Positions 17,927 to 25,494 of a stretch of DNA of 64,000 nt are shown here, piece by piece. A model generated the notes under the pieces. It was not told the origin of the DNA. It did not search any database and worked only from the letters and a program-made list of their open reading frames with translations. The stretch lies in contig ONDP01000001.1 of assembly GCA_900316645.1 (NCBI GenBank), forward strand, positions 160,011 to 224,010. The letters are read 5' to 3'. Position numbers and translations under genes: made by a program. Position 1 is the stretch's first letter; the number at the start of each line of letters is the position of its first letter. This DNA is from an uncultured Prevotellaceae bacterium (GTDB taxonomy: Bacteria; Bacteroidota; Bacteroidia; Bacteroidales; Bacteroidaceae).

Positions 17927-18756
17927 TTACAACTCCTATTGCCAAAATCAATCTCGGACTGAATGTTGTAGAACGGCGACCTGACGGCTATCACAACCTG
18001 CAAACTGTCTTTTATCCTGTCGCTATCAAAGACGCACTCGAAGTGTGTGCTATGTCAGATGATTTTCCTTCACCCTATGACTGCGACATCAAAGTAACCA
18101 ACATCCGCATTGAGGGCGACGAACAGCGCAACCTGGTGGTCAAAGCCTACCATCTGCTGAAAGCCGATTTCCCGTCACTGCCTCGCCTTCATGCCCACCT
18201 CTATAAAGGTATTCCGACACAGGCAGGAATGGGTGGAGGGTCGAGTGACGCCTCGGCTATGCTGCTATTACTGAACCGTGAGTTCCAGCTCGGACTTTCT
18301 GAGGAACAACTCATCGGCTATGCCGCCAAATTAGGTGCAGACTGTGCTTTCTTCGTTATGAACCGCCCTGCTTATGCTGAGGGAATTGGCGAAAAACTAC
18401 AGCCTATCAACCTTGATCTCTCTAACTGGTATATTGCCGTTGTCCGACCCGATATTCCTGTACCTACGAAAGAGGCTTTCTCACGCATTACACCTGCTTT
18501 CCCCCAGAAATGTTGCAAGGACATTGTCATGCAGCCCGTAGAAACCTGGCGCGAAGAACTGACCAACGATTTCGAGCAGAGTGTTTTCGCACTGCATCCC
18601 GAAATTGGTGCCATCAAGGAAAGGCTCTACCAATTAGGTGCCACCTATGCAGCTATGAGTGGAAGCGGCAGTGCCCTCTTCGGACTGTTCAAGAACCCTA
18701 TTGATGTTGAAAGGGAATTCGAAGGGATGTTTTCCATTTGTATCAAAATGGCATAA
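17923..18756 (+). CDS. ispE: 4-(cytidine 5'-diphospho)-2-C-methyl-D-erythritol kinase
   Basis: GHMP-family kinase of the non-mevalonate isoprenoid pathway; it phosphorylates CDP-methylerythritol. At 277 residues it has normal length. Motifs: KINLGLNVVERRPDGYHNL at the N-terminus, QAGMGGGSSDASAM as ATP loop, and MSGSGSALFGLF at the C-terminus. It is coupled to the helicase by a four-base overlap. Its 3' end faces the terminator of a candidate sRNA on the opposite strand. Confidence 0.96.
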   Translation: MITTPIAKINLGLNVVERRPDGYHNLQTVFYPVAIKDALEVCAMSDDFPSPYDCDIKVTNIRIEGDEQRNLVVKAYHLLKADFPSLPRLHAHLYKGIPTQAGMGGGSSDASAMLLLLNREFQLGLSEEQLIGYAAKLGADCAFFVMNRPAYAEGIGEKLQPINLDLSNWYIAVVRPDIPVPTKEAFSRITPAFPQKCCKDIVMQPVETWREELTNDFEQSVFALHPEIGAIKERLYQLGATYAAMSGSGSALFGLFKNPIDVEREFEGMFSICIKMA

Positions 18757-18790
18757 AAAAAGAATGATTGTCTCACGACAACCAGTCTTC
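18754..18790 (-). terminator. Intrinsic terminator of the candidate sRNA
   Basis: On the minus strand AGAA and TTGTC pair with GACAA and TTCT around a GTGA loop, with a small internal loop, followed by seven T residues. The other orientation has no T-run, so it points leftward. Confidence 0.7.
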
Positions 18791-18823
18791 TATTAACCTT
18801 AATAATCTAATACCATGAAAAAC
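18754..18823 (-). ncRNA. Candidate small RNA gene, about 66-70 nt
   Basis: Three independent elements line up on the minus strand: a -33 CTTG (18858-18861), a 20-base spacer, a -7 TATCTTTG (18830-18837), and 35-60 bases later a hairpin with seven T residues (18790 down to 18754). No reading frame of useful length lies between them. The 5' part carries TGGTATTAGATTATTAAGG, an A/T-rich single-stranded stretch suited to base pairing. The RNA would end against the last bases of ispE, so it may also be antisense to the ispE 3' end. I recall similar intergenic sequence in other Bacteroidales but cannot verify it here. Confidence 0.6.
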
Positions 18824-18829
18824 ACATTG

Positions 18830-18861
18830 CAAAGATAGAGAATCTTTTCATACTTTGCAAG
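18830..18861 (-). promoter_or_regulatory. Promoter of the candidate sRNA
   Basis: On the minus strand CTTG (18858-18861), a 20-base spacer and TATCTTTG (18830-18837). No protein gene starts downstream of it, which is why an RNA product is inferred. Confidence 0.7.
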
Positions 18862-18904
18862 TATTTTCGTATATTTGATGCGTCATTTAACACGTTTTTG
18901 CATT

Positions 18905-19462
18905 TTACGGCTTCCATTCTATGTTTTTTAACCAAGGAACGTCTTTTTTCTGTGTTTCATTGGCTATTGGATCTAATGCCGTTGACTGTTTCAAGCACAC
19001 TGCCATCTGTGGTAATGGTGCAAAAGATGCCACATAAGGTTGTTGGGGAAGTGCGAGGTGTAAAGCCACGTCGATTTTGCGCCATCTGACGGAATAGGCA
19101 GCTATCCTACTCTCTGGCGCATCCTTGCCATAGGTTGTAATCACACACACCACCTGGTTGCAGCTGTCAACAGGGTTGCTGACCGGCATCAGCTGCATCT
19201 GAACGAGTTTTGCAGCACTTGCCTGCAACGTGAGGGTGGTATCTGTGAGTGTCAGCATCTCACTTTTCCCTCCCAGTTCGTTGGCAACACCAGCCTTCAT
19301 TCCCGAATCAAGGAAATCGATGAAATCCAGTCGGTTGTTTGCCGTCAGATAAGGCAGAAGACTGTCTGGCATCTGAAGAAACACGTCCCGCATCTTCGTC
19401 TGCGCCTCACATGGAGACAGCAGCGAAGACATCAGGAAACAAACAATCAAAAATCTCTTCAT
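18905..19462 (-). CDS. DUF3256 family exported protein
   Basis: A 185-residue protein with a clear signal peptide (MKRFLIVCFLMSSLLSPCEA) and a mature part typical of DUF3256, a Bacteroidales family of unknown function (MRDVFLQMPDSLLPYLTANN near its start). There is no lipobox cysteine at the cleavage site position expected for a lipoprotein, so it is probably periplasmic. It is the last gene of the leftward ileS unit, 12 bases after paaK. Nothing beyond export and family can be read from sequence. Confidence 0.85.
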   Translation of the reverse strand: MKRFLIVCFLMSSLLSPCEAQTKMRDVFLQMPDSLLPYLTANNRLDFIDFLDSGMKAGVANELGGKSEMLTLTDTTLTLQASAAKLVQMQLMPVSNPVDSCNQVVCVITTYGKDAPESRIAAYSVRWRKIDVALHLALPQQPYVASFAPLPQMAVCLKQSTALDPIANETQKKDVPWLKNIEWKP

Positions 19463-19474
19463 ACATTATACTAT

Positions 19475-20782
19475 TTATCCACGTCCAGGACGGAGGTCTT
19501 TTACGCGGACAGCCTTACCCTCGCTGACAGGCAGCGAACCTTTCTTAACCAGTTTCACACGGGGAGTGAGCAGAATCTCATCCTTCAGTGCACGCTGAAT
19601 GTCGCGTGTCATCTTCTGTAATTCGGGATATACATCAGTATTCAGTCCGTCCAACTCTACCTCAACAGTCATGATATCGTTATCGGCCTCGGTATCGAGG
19701 GTGATGAGATAGTTGCTGCCCAAGCCAGGATACTGAACGAGAATCTTCTCGACCTGCATGGGGAATACGTTAACGCCCTTGATGATAAACATATCGTCAG
19801 TACGTCCCTTGATACGGTCTATGCGGCGATGGGTGCGTCCACATGGGCACTCACCTGGAATAATACGGGTAAGGTCGCGAGTACGATAGCGCAGAATAGG
19901 CATCATCGTACGATCAAGTGTGGTAAGTATCATCTCACCAATCTCACCGTCAGGCACTGGTTCCAATGTATCAGGATCAACAATCTCAAGAATATAATTG
20001 TCTTCCCAGAGGTGCATACCATTCTGTTCCTGACATTCGAAAGCCACACCGGGACCGTTCATCTCCGTCATACCGAACGAGTTATAGGCCTTCACACCCA
20101 ACAGTCGCTCTATACGCTTACGCTGCTCTTCGGTATGGGGTTCTGCTCCGATAAAGAGTGTGCGGAGCTTGGTGGAACGAGGGTCGACACCCTCTTCCTG
20201 GAACACCTCTGCCAGACGAATGGCATACGAGGGAATAGCGTGCAGACAGGTAGTGCCGAAGTCTTTGATAAACATAATCTGACGCTTCGAGTTACCCGCA
20301 GCTGCAGGTACTGTAGTAGCACCTAATTTCTCAGCACCATACTGGAATCCGAGTCCACCGGTGAACATACCGTAGCCGCTTGAGTTCTGGAACACGTCAG
20401 TATCACGGCATCCTACCATATACATGTCGCGGGCAATCATATTAGCCCATGAGTCAATATCGTGGCGCGAATAGGTAACCACTGTCGGGTGACCTGTCGT
20501 ACCGCTTGTTGAGTGAATACGGATAGCATCCTTCATGTCGCCGCCAACTAATCCAAAGGGATAGTTATCGCGCAAGTCCTGCTTTGTGGTGAAAGGAATC
20601 TTGCGGATGTCAGCAATGGTCTGAATACTGTCGGGTGTGATACCCAGTTCGCCGAGACGCTTCTTATAGAAAGGCGACTTCAAGGCGATTTCAATCGACT
20701 GACGTAGTTTTTTAACTTGCAATGCCTCCAAGTCCTTGCGGGGCATTGTCTCTAATTCCGGTTGCCAATACTTGTTGTCCAT
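19475..20782 (-). CDS. paaK: Phenylacetate-CoA ligase family (AMP-forming)
   Basis: A 435-residue adenylate-forming enzyme. The ATP motif HSTSGTTGHPTVVTYS, SFGMTEMNGPGV and RYRTRDLTRI are visible. In anaerobic gut Bacteroidales this enzyme links aryl acids such as phenylacetate or indoleacetate to CoA, probably working with indolepyruvate-type oxidoreductases. Those partners are not in this window, and the aerobic paa degradation genes are absent. It lies 17 bases after the ABC ATPase gene in the ileS unit. Confidence 0.93.
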   Translation of the reverse strand: MDNKYWQPELETMPRKDLEALQVKKLRQSIEIALKSPFYKKRLGELGITPDSIQTIADIRKIPFTTKQDLRDNYPFGLVGGDMKDAIRIHSTSGTTGHPTVVTYSRHDIDSWANMIARDMYMVGCRDTDVFQNSSGYGMFTGGLGFQYGAEKLGATTVPAAAGNSKRQIMFIKDFGTTCLHAIPSYAIRLAEVFQEEGVDPRSTKLRTLFIGAEPHTEEQRKRIERLLGVKAYNSFGMTEMNGPGVAFECQEQNGMHLWEDNYILEIVDPDTLEPVPDGEIGEMILTTLDRTMMPILRYRTRDLTRIIPGECPCGRTHRRIDRIKGRTDDMFIIKGVNVFPMQVEKILVQYPGLGSNYLITLDTEADNDIMTVEVELDGLNTDVYPELQKMTRDIQRALKDEILLTPRVKLVKKGSLPVSEGKAVRVKDLRPGRG

Positions 20783-20799
20783 AATATTTCAGTTTTTTG

Positions 20800-21444
20800 T
20801 TATAATTTCAATGTTTCGTCATATTTCAAGGGCAGTTGCTTCCCGATACTGGTAGCAATGATGCCACATTCTGTTTTCTCCTTCACCTCGGCAATAATAT
20901 CTGCCATCAGTTGGGCATTTGTATCGTCCAAATGCGAAATGGGCTCGTCAATCACCAAGAAATCAAAGGGTTGTGCCAAAGCACGGACAAATGCCACACG
21001 CTGTTGCTGACCTTGTGAGAGAATGGCTGCCTTCACATTCCATTTCTCGGTTATACCCAACTGTGTAAACCAGCGCTTGATGTCGTCTTGAGTGATATGT
21101 CCTGTGAGCCGGTTCTTCACCTCCACATTCTCCCATGCTGTCAACTCAGGGAACAGACGCATTTCCTGAAAGAGCATACTGATGTGCTGCTGACGTATGT
21201 CCACCCACTGTTGAATGGAGAACGCACTGATGTCTGCTTCGTCAAAACAGATACTACCGGTGTAGTCGTGCCGATATCCTAACAGATAACTGCAGAAGGT
21301 GCTCTTCCCCATTCCACTCTCAGCTTCTACAAGATAGGTGCGCCCTTTCCCGAACATTGCTTCTGTCTTCCAGACGTCAGACGTCAAGTCTTCACGCTGG
21401 GCAAAGACCTGAGGAACGACTTGATGGAGTGAAATCTGTTGCAT
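20800..21444 (-). CDS. ABC transporter ATP-binding protein, orphan
   Basis: A 214-residue nucleotide-binding domain with Walker A EAESGMGKST, the Q-loop region HISMLFQEM, signature LSQGQQQRVAFVRAL and Walker B FLVIDEPISHLDD. The signature is LSQGQ in place of the usual LSGGQ. It is LolD/FtsE-sized, but no permease gene is adjacent; its membrane partner must be elsewhere or it serves a non-transport role. It sits between rsmE and paaK in a long co-directional run with gaps of about 20 bases. Confidence 0.85.
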   Translation of the reverse strand: MQQISLHQVVPQVFAQREDLTSDVWKTEAMFGKGRTYLVEAESGMGKSTFCSYLLGYRHDYTGSICFDEADISAFSIQQWVDIRQQHISMLFQEMRLFPELTAWENVEVKNRLTGHITQDDIKRWFTQLGITEKWNVKAAILSQGQQQRVAFVRALAQPFDFLVIDEPISHLDDTNAQLMADIIAEVKEKTECGIIATSIGKQLPLKYDETLKL

Positions 21445-21466
21445 ACCTTATTTATAATATATAGTG

Positions 21467-22183
21467 TTATTTACTCAATTGTGTCATCATTACTGCCGAC
21501 AGTCCTGCTGTCTCTGTTCTAAGGCGACTCGTACCAAGATGAACCGACTGCCAACCACAACTTATCGCTTCGCGCACCTCGTCAATCGAGAAATCGCCTT
21601 CTGGACCAATCATCACAGTGACCGTTTCTTCAGGAGCCTGTTGCTGCAGTGCGGCAAACAGACCGATGCGAGGTATCTCGTCATAGCAATGGGCGATATA
21701 TTTCACCCCTTGTCGCTCTTGGTGGATAAATTCCTTAAAAGACTGCATATCGTGCAATTGTGTAGCCCAGGCCTTGCGACTCTGCTTCATAGCCGATACA
21801 GCAATTTTCTCCAGACGAGGCAGTTTCACCACTCGCCGTTCAGAGAACTTACAGTCAAGAAACGATATCTCATCGACCCCAATCTCAACAGCCTTCTCAA
21901 TCATCCACTCCATACGCTCAATGAGTTTCGTTGGCGCAATAGCCAGATGGATATGTCCCTTCCAAGGACGCTCCTGAGGCATCGACTCCATCATCTCATA
22001 GGTACAGTGATGATTCGAGGCCAATGCAACGGTGGCACGATAGAAGGTACCCTGTCCGTCCATCAGCATCATCTCGTCGCCGGCAACAAGACGCAACACC
22101 TTCACAGCGTGTGAGGCTTCGTCGGCTGGCAACTCATGTGCCATAGCAGCATCGGGTACATAGAAATATCTCGTTTCCTTCAT
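21467..22183 (-). CDS. rsmE: 16S rRNA (uracil1498-N3)-methyltransferase
   Basis: A SPOUT-family enzyme that methylates U1498 in the ribosomal decoding centre. The 238-residue length is normal. N-terminal ASHAVKVLRLVAGDE is the PUA-like part; MIGPEGDFSIDEV and VHLGTSRLRTETA form the SAM-binding knot. I chose ATG 22183, giving MKETRYFYVPD; the longer open frame to 22288 would run into the upstream transporter gene without conserved sequence. It begins five bases after the MFS stop. Confidence 0.95.
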   Translation of the reverse strand: MKETRYFYVPDAAMAHELPADEASHAVKVLRLVAGDEMMLMDGQGTFYRATVALASNHHCTYEMMESMPQERPWKGHIHLAIAPTKLIERMEWMIEKAVEIGVDEISFLDCKFSERRVVKLPRLEKIAVSAMKQSRKAWATQLHDMQSFKEFIHQERQGVKYIAHCYDEIPRIGLFAALQQQAPEETVTVMIGPEGDFSIDEVREAISCGWQSVHLGTSRLRTETAGLSAVMMTQLSK

Positions 22184-22188
22184 CTCTC

Positions 22189-23436
22189 TTATAATATAAC
22201 TTCTTCCCGCTTCGGACGGAATATGACAGCAAAAGCCACCATCACCACGAAGGCATAGGCAGCAAAGATATACCAGCACGTCGTCCATTCCACAACACCG
22301 TTTTCGGTATGGGCATTAACAACGGCTTGAGCTATGAGTGAGCCTATAGTGGCACCAAATCCATTAGTCATCAGCATCAGCAGACCTTGAGAACTGGAAC
22401 GATGTTGAGGATCAACCGACTTATCGACAAACATCGAACCGCTGATATTGAAGAAATCGAAAGCAATGCCGTAAACGATCATAGACAGTACTAGCAACCA
22501 CACACCGTTGCCGGGATTTCCCAGTCCGAGGAACAAGAATCGCAACACCCATGCCAGCATAGCAATCAGCATCACGTTCTTAATACCATAACGACGCATA
22601 AAGAATGGTATCAGCAGAAGACAGAAAGTCTCACTCATCTGCGACATTGAGTAGAGCACCACCGGATATTTCACCCCGAAAGCGTCAGCATATTGCGGCA
22701 TTGTCTGGAAGTGGTCGATAAACGTGGTGGCAAAGCCGTTGGTGATATGCAGACACACACCCAGGAAGATGGCGAAAACGAAGAATATCGTCATCTTCTT
22801 CTGCTTGAACAGCGAGAAAGCCTGCAGACCAAAGGCATCAACCAACGTTTTCTTCTCTCCACTCCGGTTAACAGGACAAGCCGGCAGCGTCAGCGCATAA
22901 AGAAACAGCACAAGACTCAGAAAACCACTCAACGCAAACTGATTCTGGTTCTGCTCGAAATTCAATATGTCAACCAACCACATCGTCGCTATGAAACCTA
23001 TCGTGCCAAACACTCGGATACGCGGGAAATCCTTGACAATATCTATTCCTGCCCGCGTCATGATGCTATATGTAACGGAATATGACAGTGCCAGCGAGGG
23101 CATATAGAAAGCCACACTGGCAGCATAGAGGGAAAACAGAATACTGAAGTCCACCTGCGTCCCATACGTTTGTCCATACCAGGCTACCAATAACATGAAA
23201 GAGCCTGCCATCAAATGACAGAAACCATAGAGACGCTGAGCCGGAATCCAACGGTCCGCCACTATACCCATCAATGCCGGCATAAAGAGCGACACAAAAC
23301 CTTGAACAGCAAAGAAAGAACCGATATGACTCCCCAGCCCTACCTTGCTGAAGTATATCCCCATGCAAGTGAGGTAGGCGCCCCATACAGCAAACTGCAT
23401 GAAACTCATGATTGCCAATCGTACTTTCAGATTCAT
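22189..23436 (-). CDS. MFS transporter, nucleoside:H+ symporter type
   Basis: A 415-residue inner-membrane protein with about twelve hydrophobic helices. The N-terminus LRLAIMSFMQFAVWGAYLT-like pattern, RIRVFGTIGFIATMW and the general layout match the NupG/XapB family of nucleoside-proton symporters. The substrate is probably a nucleoside; a nucleoside phosphorylase (61455) and cytidine deaminase (38560) elsewhere in the window would use it. It lies between a small uncharacterised gene and rsmE in the ileS unit. Confidence 0.85.
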   Translation of the reverse strand: MNLKVRLAIMSFMQFAVWGAYLTCMGIYFSKVGLGSHIGSFFAVQGFVSLFMPALMGIVADRWIPAQRLYGFCHLMAGSFMLLVAWYGQTYGTQVDFSILFSLYAASVAFYMPSLALSYSVTYSIMTRAGIDIVKDFPRIRVFGTIGFIATMWLVDILNFEQNQNQFALSGFLSLVLFLYALTLPACPVNRSGEKKTLVDAFGLQAFSLFKQKKMTIFFVFAIFLGVCLHITNGFATTFIDHFQTMPQYADAFGVKYPVVLYSMSQMSETFCLLLIPFFMRRYGIKNVMLIAMLAWVLRFLFLGLGNPGNGVWLLVLSMIVYGIAFDFFNISGSMFVDKSVDPQHRSSSQGLLMLMTNGFGATIGSLIAQAVVNAHTENGVVEWTTCWYIFAAYAFVVMVAFAVIFRPKREEVIL

Positions 23437-23451
23437 CTTCTTGGTTTTTGT

Positions 23452-23688
23452 TTATGTAATTGGTTCATTGTCTTTCCATAGGGTCAGTCGCCCATCCTCA
23501 TCTTCGCGTAGGCTTAGCTGGCAGCTGGTCCATTCGGTGAATGGCAGTTCCCTTGTCAGCGGGTAGTAGTTTACGACGCTCCCCTGACTGATCTCCACGA
23601 CGTGTGGTGTCGCGAGCAACCCTTGCGGAGTCAGCAACTCTGCGCAGGCTATCCGCCTTACTGGCCTCGTTGGTTTTTGGTTCATCAT
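23452..23688 (-). CDS. Small conserved-looking protein overlapping the DUF4296 gene
   Basis: A 78-residue frame starting ATG 23688. It overlaps the last 190 bases of the DUF4296 gene in another frame and ends 15 bases before the MFS start. It looks protein-like: RRIACAELLTPQGLL, then HVVEISQGSVVNYYPLT and ELPFTEWTSCQLSL, i.e. alternating hydrophobic beta-strand patterns. The overlapped tail of DUF4296 is low-complexity and Arg/Lys-rich, so this frame is the one under fold constraint. The N-terminal pattern resembles the first strands of amidohydrolase-type proteins. No function can be given. Confidence 0.6.
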   Translation of the reverse strand: MMNQKPTRPVRRIACAELLTPQGLLATPHVVEISQGSVVNYYPLTRELPFTEWTSCQLSLREDEDGRLTLWKDNEPIT

Positions 23689-24463
23689 CCTTTTTCTTCT
23701 GGTGGAAACGTATCAACTGTATCTGACTGATAAACAGCATTTTTCGTACATCAGCTTCACGTTCATTATTGTTCAGGTAAATATATCCTCGAAGTTCTTT
23801 CAACCGTCCGTCACGATTCTGGGGAATACGCACTTGCGACTGTCCCGTAATGGTGATGTGGTTGACGGTTTGAGTGATACTGTCGCCCTCGTATTTCGCC
23901 AACAGACAGACCACAGCGTCGCGCGAACCGCTCTGATAGATGAAATCCGACATAAACTGGAACATGAAGGTGTCGCCTTTATAATAAGAGGTGTCTGCCT
24001 TCACATAGATATCGTATCGGTTCTGGGTGGGCTGTGGAATCAGCAGCAAATCCGTTTCATTCTGCCATACATTCGCTGTATCACCGGTAGAACTGTATTG
24101 TGAATACTTGTTCAAATCACCCACCGAGGCACCCAGTGCCTTAGCGTCTTCGTTCAAACGCTCCCTCACATCCTGGTAGATAGTCCTCAACCTTTCGGCA
24201 TGAGAATAGTAATACACCAGCGACGAGTCGAACTCTGCCTCCGTCACACCGTGCTTCTTCAGTACTGCCTGGAAATAGGCATTGCGATTGTAGCTGTTGT
24301 CAAAACCGCCCTGTCTGTTCTCGATGGCCATAGCCTGAGCCACATGATAGTCGTAGAGAATATCCTCTAAGTCCCCGGGCTGGATAAACTGCTTGGGAAC
24401 GGTAGGCTTACAGCCTATCATAACTATCGTCAACAGGACAATAATCAGACTACTGTGCTTCAT
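23498..24463 (-). CDS. DUF4296 domain lipoprotein
   Basis: A 321-residue protein with a lipoprotein signal (IVLLTIVMIGC, lipobox cysteine at residue 18) and the DUF4296 domain directly after it (FIQPGDLEDILYDYHVAQAMA). The middle is probably beta-rich. The last 60 residues are charged and repetitive, and they overlap a second gene in another frame. It is a Bacteroidales family of unknown function, here placed immediately after lspA, whose product would process its signal. Its start overlaps the lspA end by 14 bases. Confidence 0.85.
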   Translation of the reverse strand: MKHSSLIIVLLTIVMIGCKPTVPKQFIQPGDLEDILYDYHVAQAMAIENRQGGFDNSYNRNAYFQAVLKKHGVTEAEFDSSLVYYYSHAERLRTIYQDVRERLNEDAKALGASVGDLNKYSQYSSTGDTANVWQNETDLLLIPQPTQNRYDIYVKADTSYYKGDTFMFQFMSDFIYQSGSRDAVVCLLAKYEGDSITQTVNHITITGQSQVRIPQNRDGRLKELRGYIYLNNNEREADVRKMLFISQIQLIRFHQKKKDDEPKTNEASKADSLRRVADSARVARDTTRRGDQSGERRKLLPADKGTAIHRMDQLPAKPTRR

Positions 24464-25103
24464 CTTTTTTCGATTCCTTTTTGAGCGTTATCTCCGCGAT
24501 TTCATTGCGATAGAAAAGCAACAACAATACCACACCTACCGATATGGCAGAGTCGGCAAAGTTGAAGATAGGACTGAAGAATACGAACTGCTGTCCACCC
24601 AACATGGGCACCCAATCAGGATAGGTTGTCACTATTAGTGGGAAGTAGAACATATCCACCACCTTACCCATCAGGAAGGGGGCATAGCCCGTCCCGAAAG
24701 GCACAAAGTATGACGTGTAGAACTCCGACGAGGCATTGAATATCAACCCATAGAACATGGAGTCGAAGATATTACCTGCTGCACCGGCCATCACCATCGA
24801 CAGGCAGACTAAATAGCCCCAGCGGGCTTTCTTTCTCACCTGTTTGGCTATATAACAGCCCAATATGGCAACGGCTACCACTCGGAATAGCGACAACACG
24901 AGCTTTGAACCTATCTCCATGCCGTAGGCCATTCCGTTGTTTTCGATAAACACTATCTTAAACCACGAAAAGACCTCTATCTGCTCATGGAGCGTCATAT
25001 TGGTCTTTACCCAAATCTTGATAATCTGGTCTATAACGAGGATGACCGTCACTACAGCAACAGCCATCCATCCGCGTTTTACAATTTCCGTGTCTCGTCT
25101 CAC
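24450..25103 (-). CDS. lspA: Lipoprotein signal peptidase II
   Basis: Membrane aspartic protease that cleaves prolipoprotein signals. About 217 residues, with four membrane helices. Both catalytic aspartates are in the family motifs: AGAAGNIFDSMFYG and FNFADSAISVG. It carries an insert between them (TSYFVPFGTGYAPFLMGKVVDM) common in Bacteroidetes versions. I chose GTG at 25103, which begins five bases after the DksA-like stop. ATG at 25067 is an alternative, and a longer frame to 25139 would overlap dksA without reason. Its immediate neighbour downstream is a lipoprotein substrate type. Confidence 0.93.
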   Translation of the reverse strand: MRRDTEIVKRGWMAVAVVTVILVIDQIIKIWVKTNMTLHEQIEVFSWFKIVFIENNGMAYGMEIGSKLVLSLFRVVAVAILGCYIAKQVRKKARWGYLVCLSMVMAGAAGNIFDSMFYGLIFNASSEFYTSYFVPFGTGYAPFLMGKVVDMFYFPLIVTTYPDWVPMLGGQQFVFFSPIFNFADSAISVGVVLLLLFYRNEIAEITLKKESKKDEAQ

Positions 25104-25107
25104 CTTT

Positions 25108-25488
25108 TTACTTCTTCCCTGACATCTTCGACTCCACACTCAGCGTAGCATGAGGTACGGCGCGCAGACGCTCCTTCGGAATCAGTTTTCCTGTGATACG
25201 GTCAATACCGTATGTCTTGTTCTCTATACGTACCAAGGCTGCCTTCAGTCCCTGAATGAATTTCTGCTGGCGCGAAGCCATCTGAATCAGCTCTTCCTTC
25301 GACTGGGTAGCACTACCCTCTTCCAAAGCCTTATACGTAGGCGATGTATCATCAACGTCGTTAGAGTCTTTGTTCATCAAGATACTCATCATCTGGTCGT
25401 AGTCACGTTTGGCCAAAGCCAGTTTCTCGTTGATAATCTGGCGAAACTCTTCGAGTTCCTCGTCAGAATAGCGTGTCTTTTCTGCCAT
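25108..25488 (-). CDS. TraR/DksA-family protein without zinc cysteines
   Basis: A 126-residue RNA-polymerase-binding type protein. Two long helices form the coiled coil (about residues 8-85). The C-terminal finger reads TYGIDRITGKLIPKERLRA then ATLSVESK, aligning with the YGxCxxCG and LCxxC pattern of DksA, but all four cysteines are replaced and the protein has no cysteine at all. Zinc-free relatives such as Pseudomonas DksA2 are known to work. The acidic coiled-coil tip residues cannot be judged with certainty. It lies between ileS (6 bases) and lspA (4 bases). Confidence 0.88.
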   Translation of the reverse strand: MAEKTRYSDEELEEFRQIINEKLALAKRDYDQMMSILMNKDSNDVDDTSPTYKALEEGSATQSKEELIQMASRQQKFIQGLKAALVRIENKTYGIDRITGKLIPKERLRAVPHATLSVESKMSGKK

Positions 25489-25494
25489 AATCTT

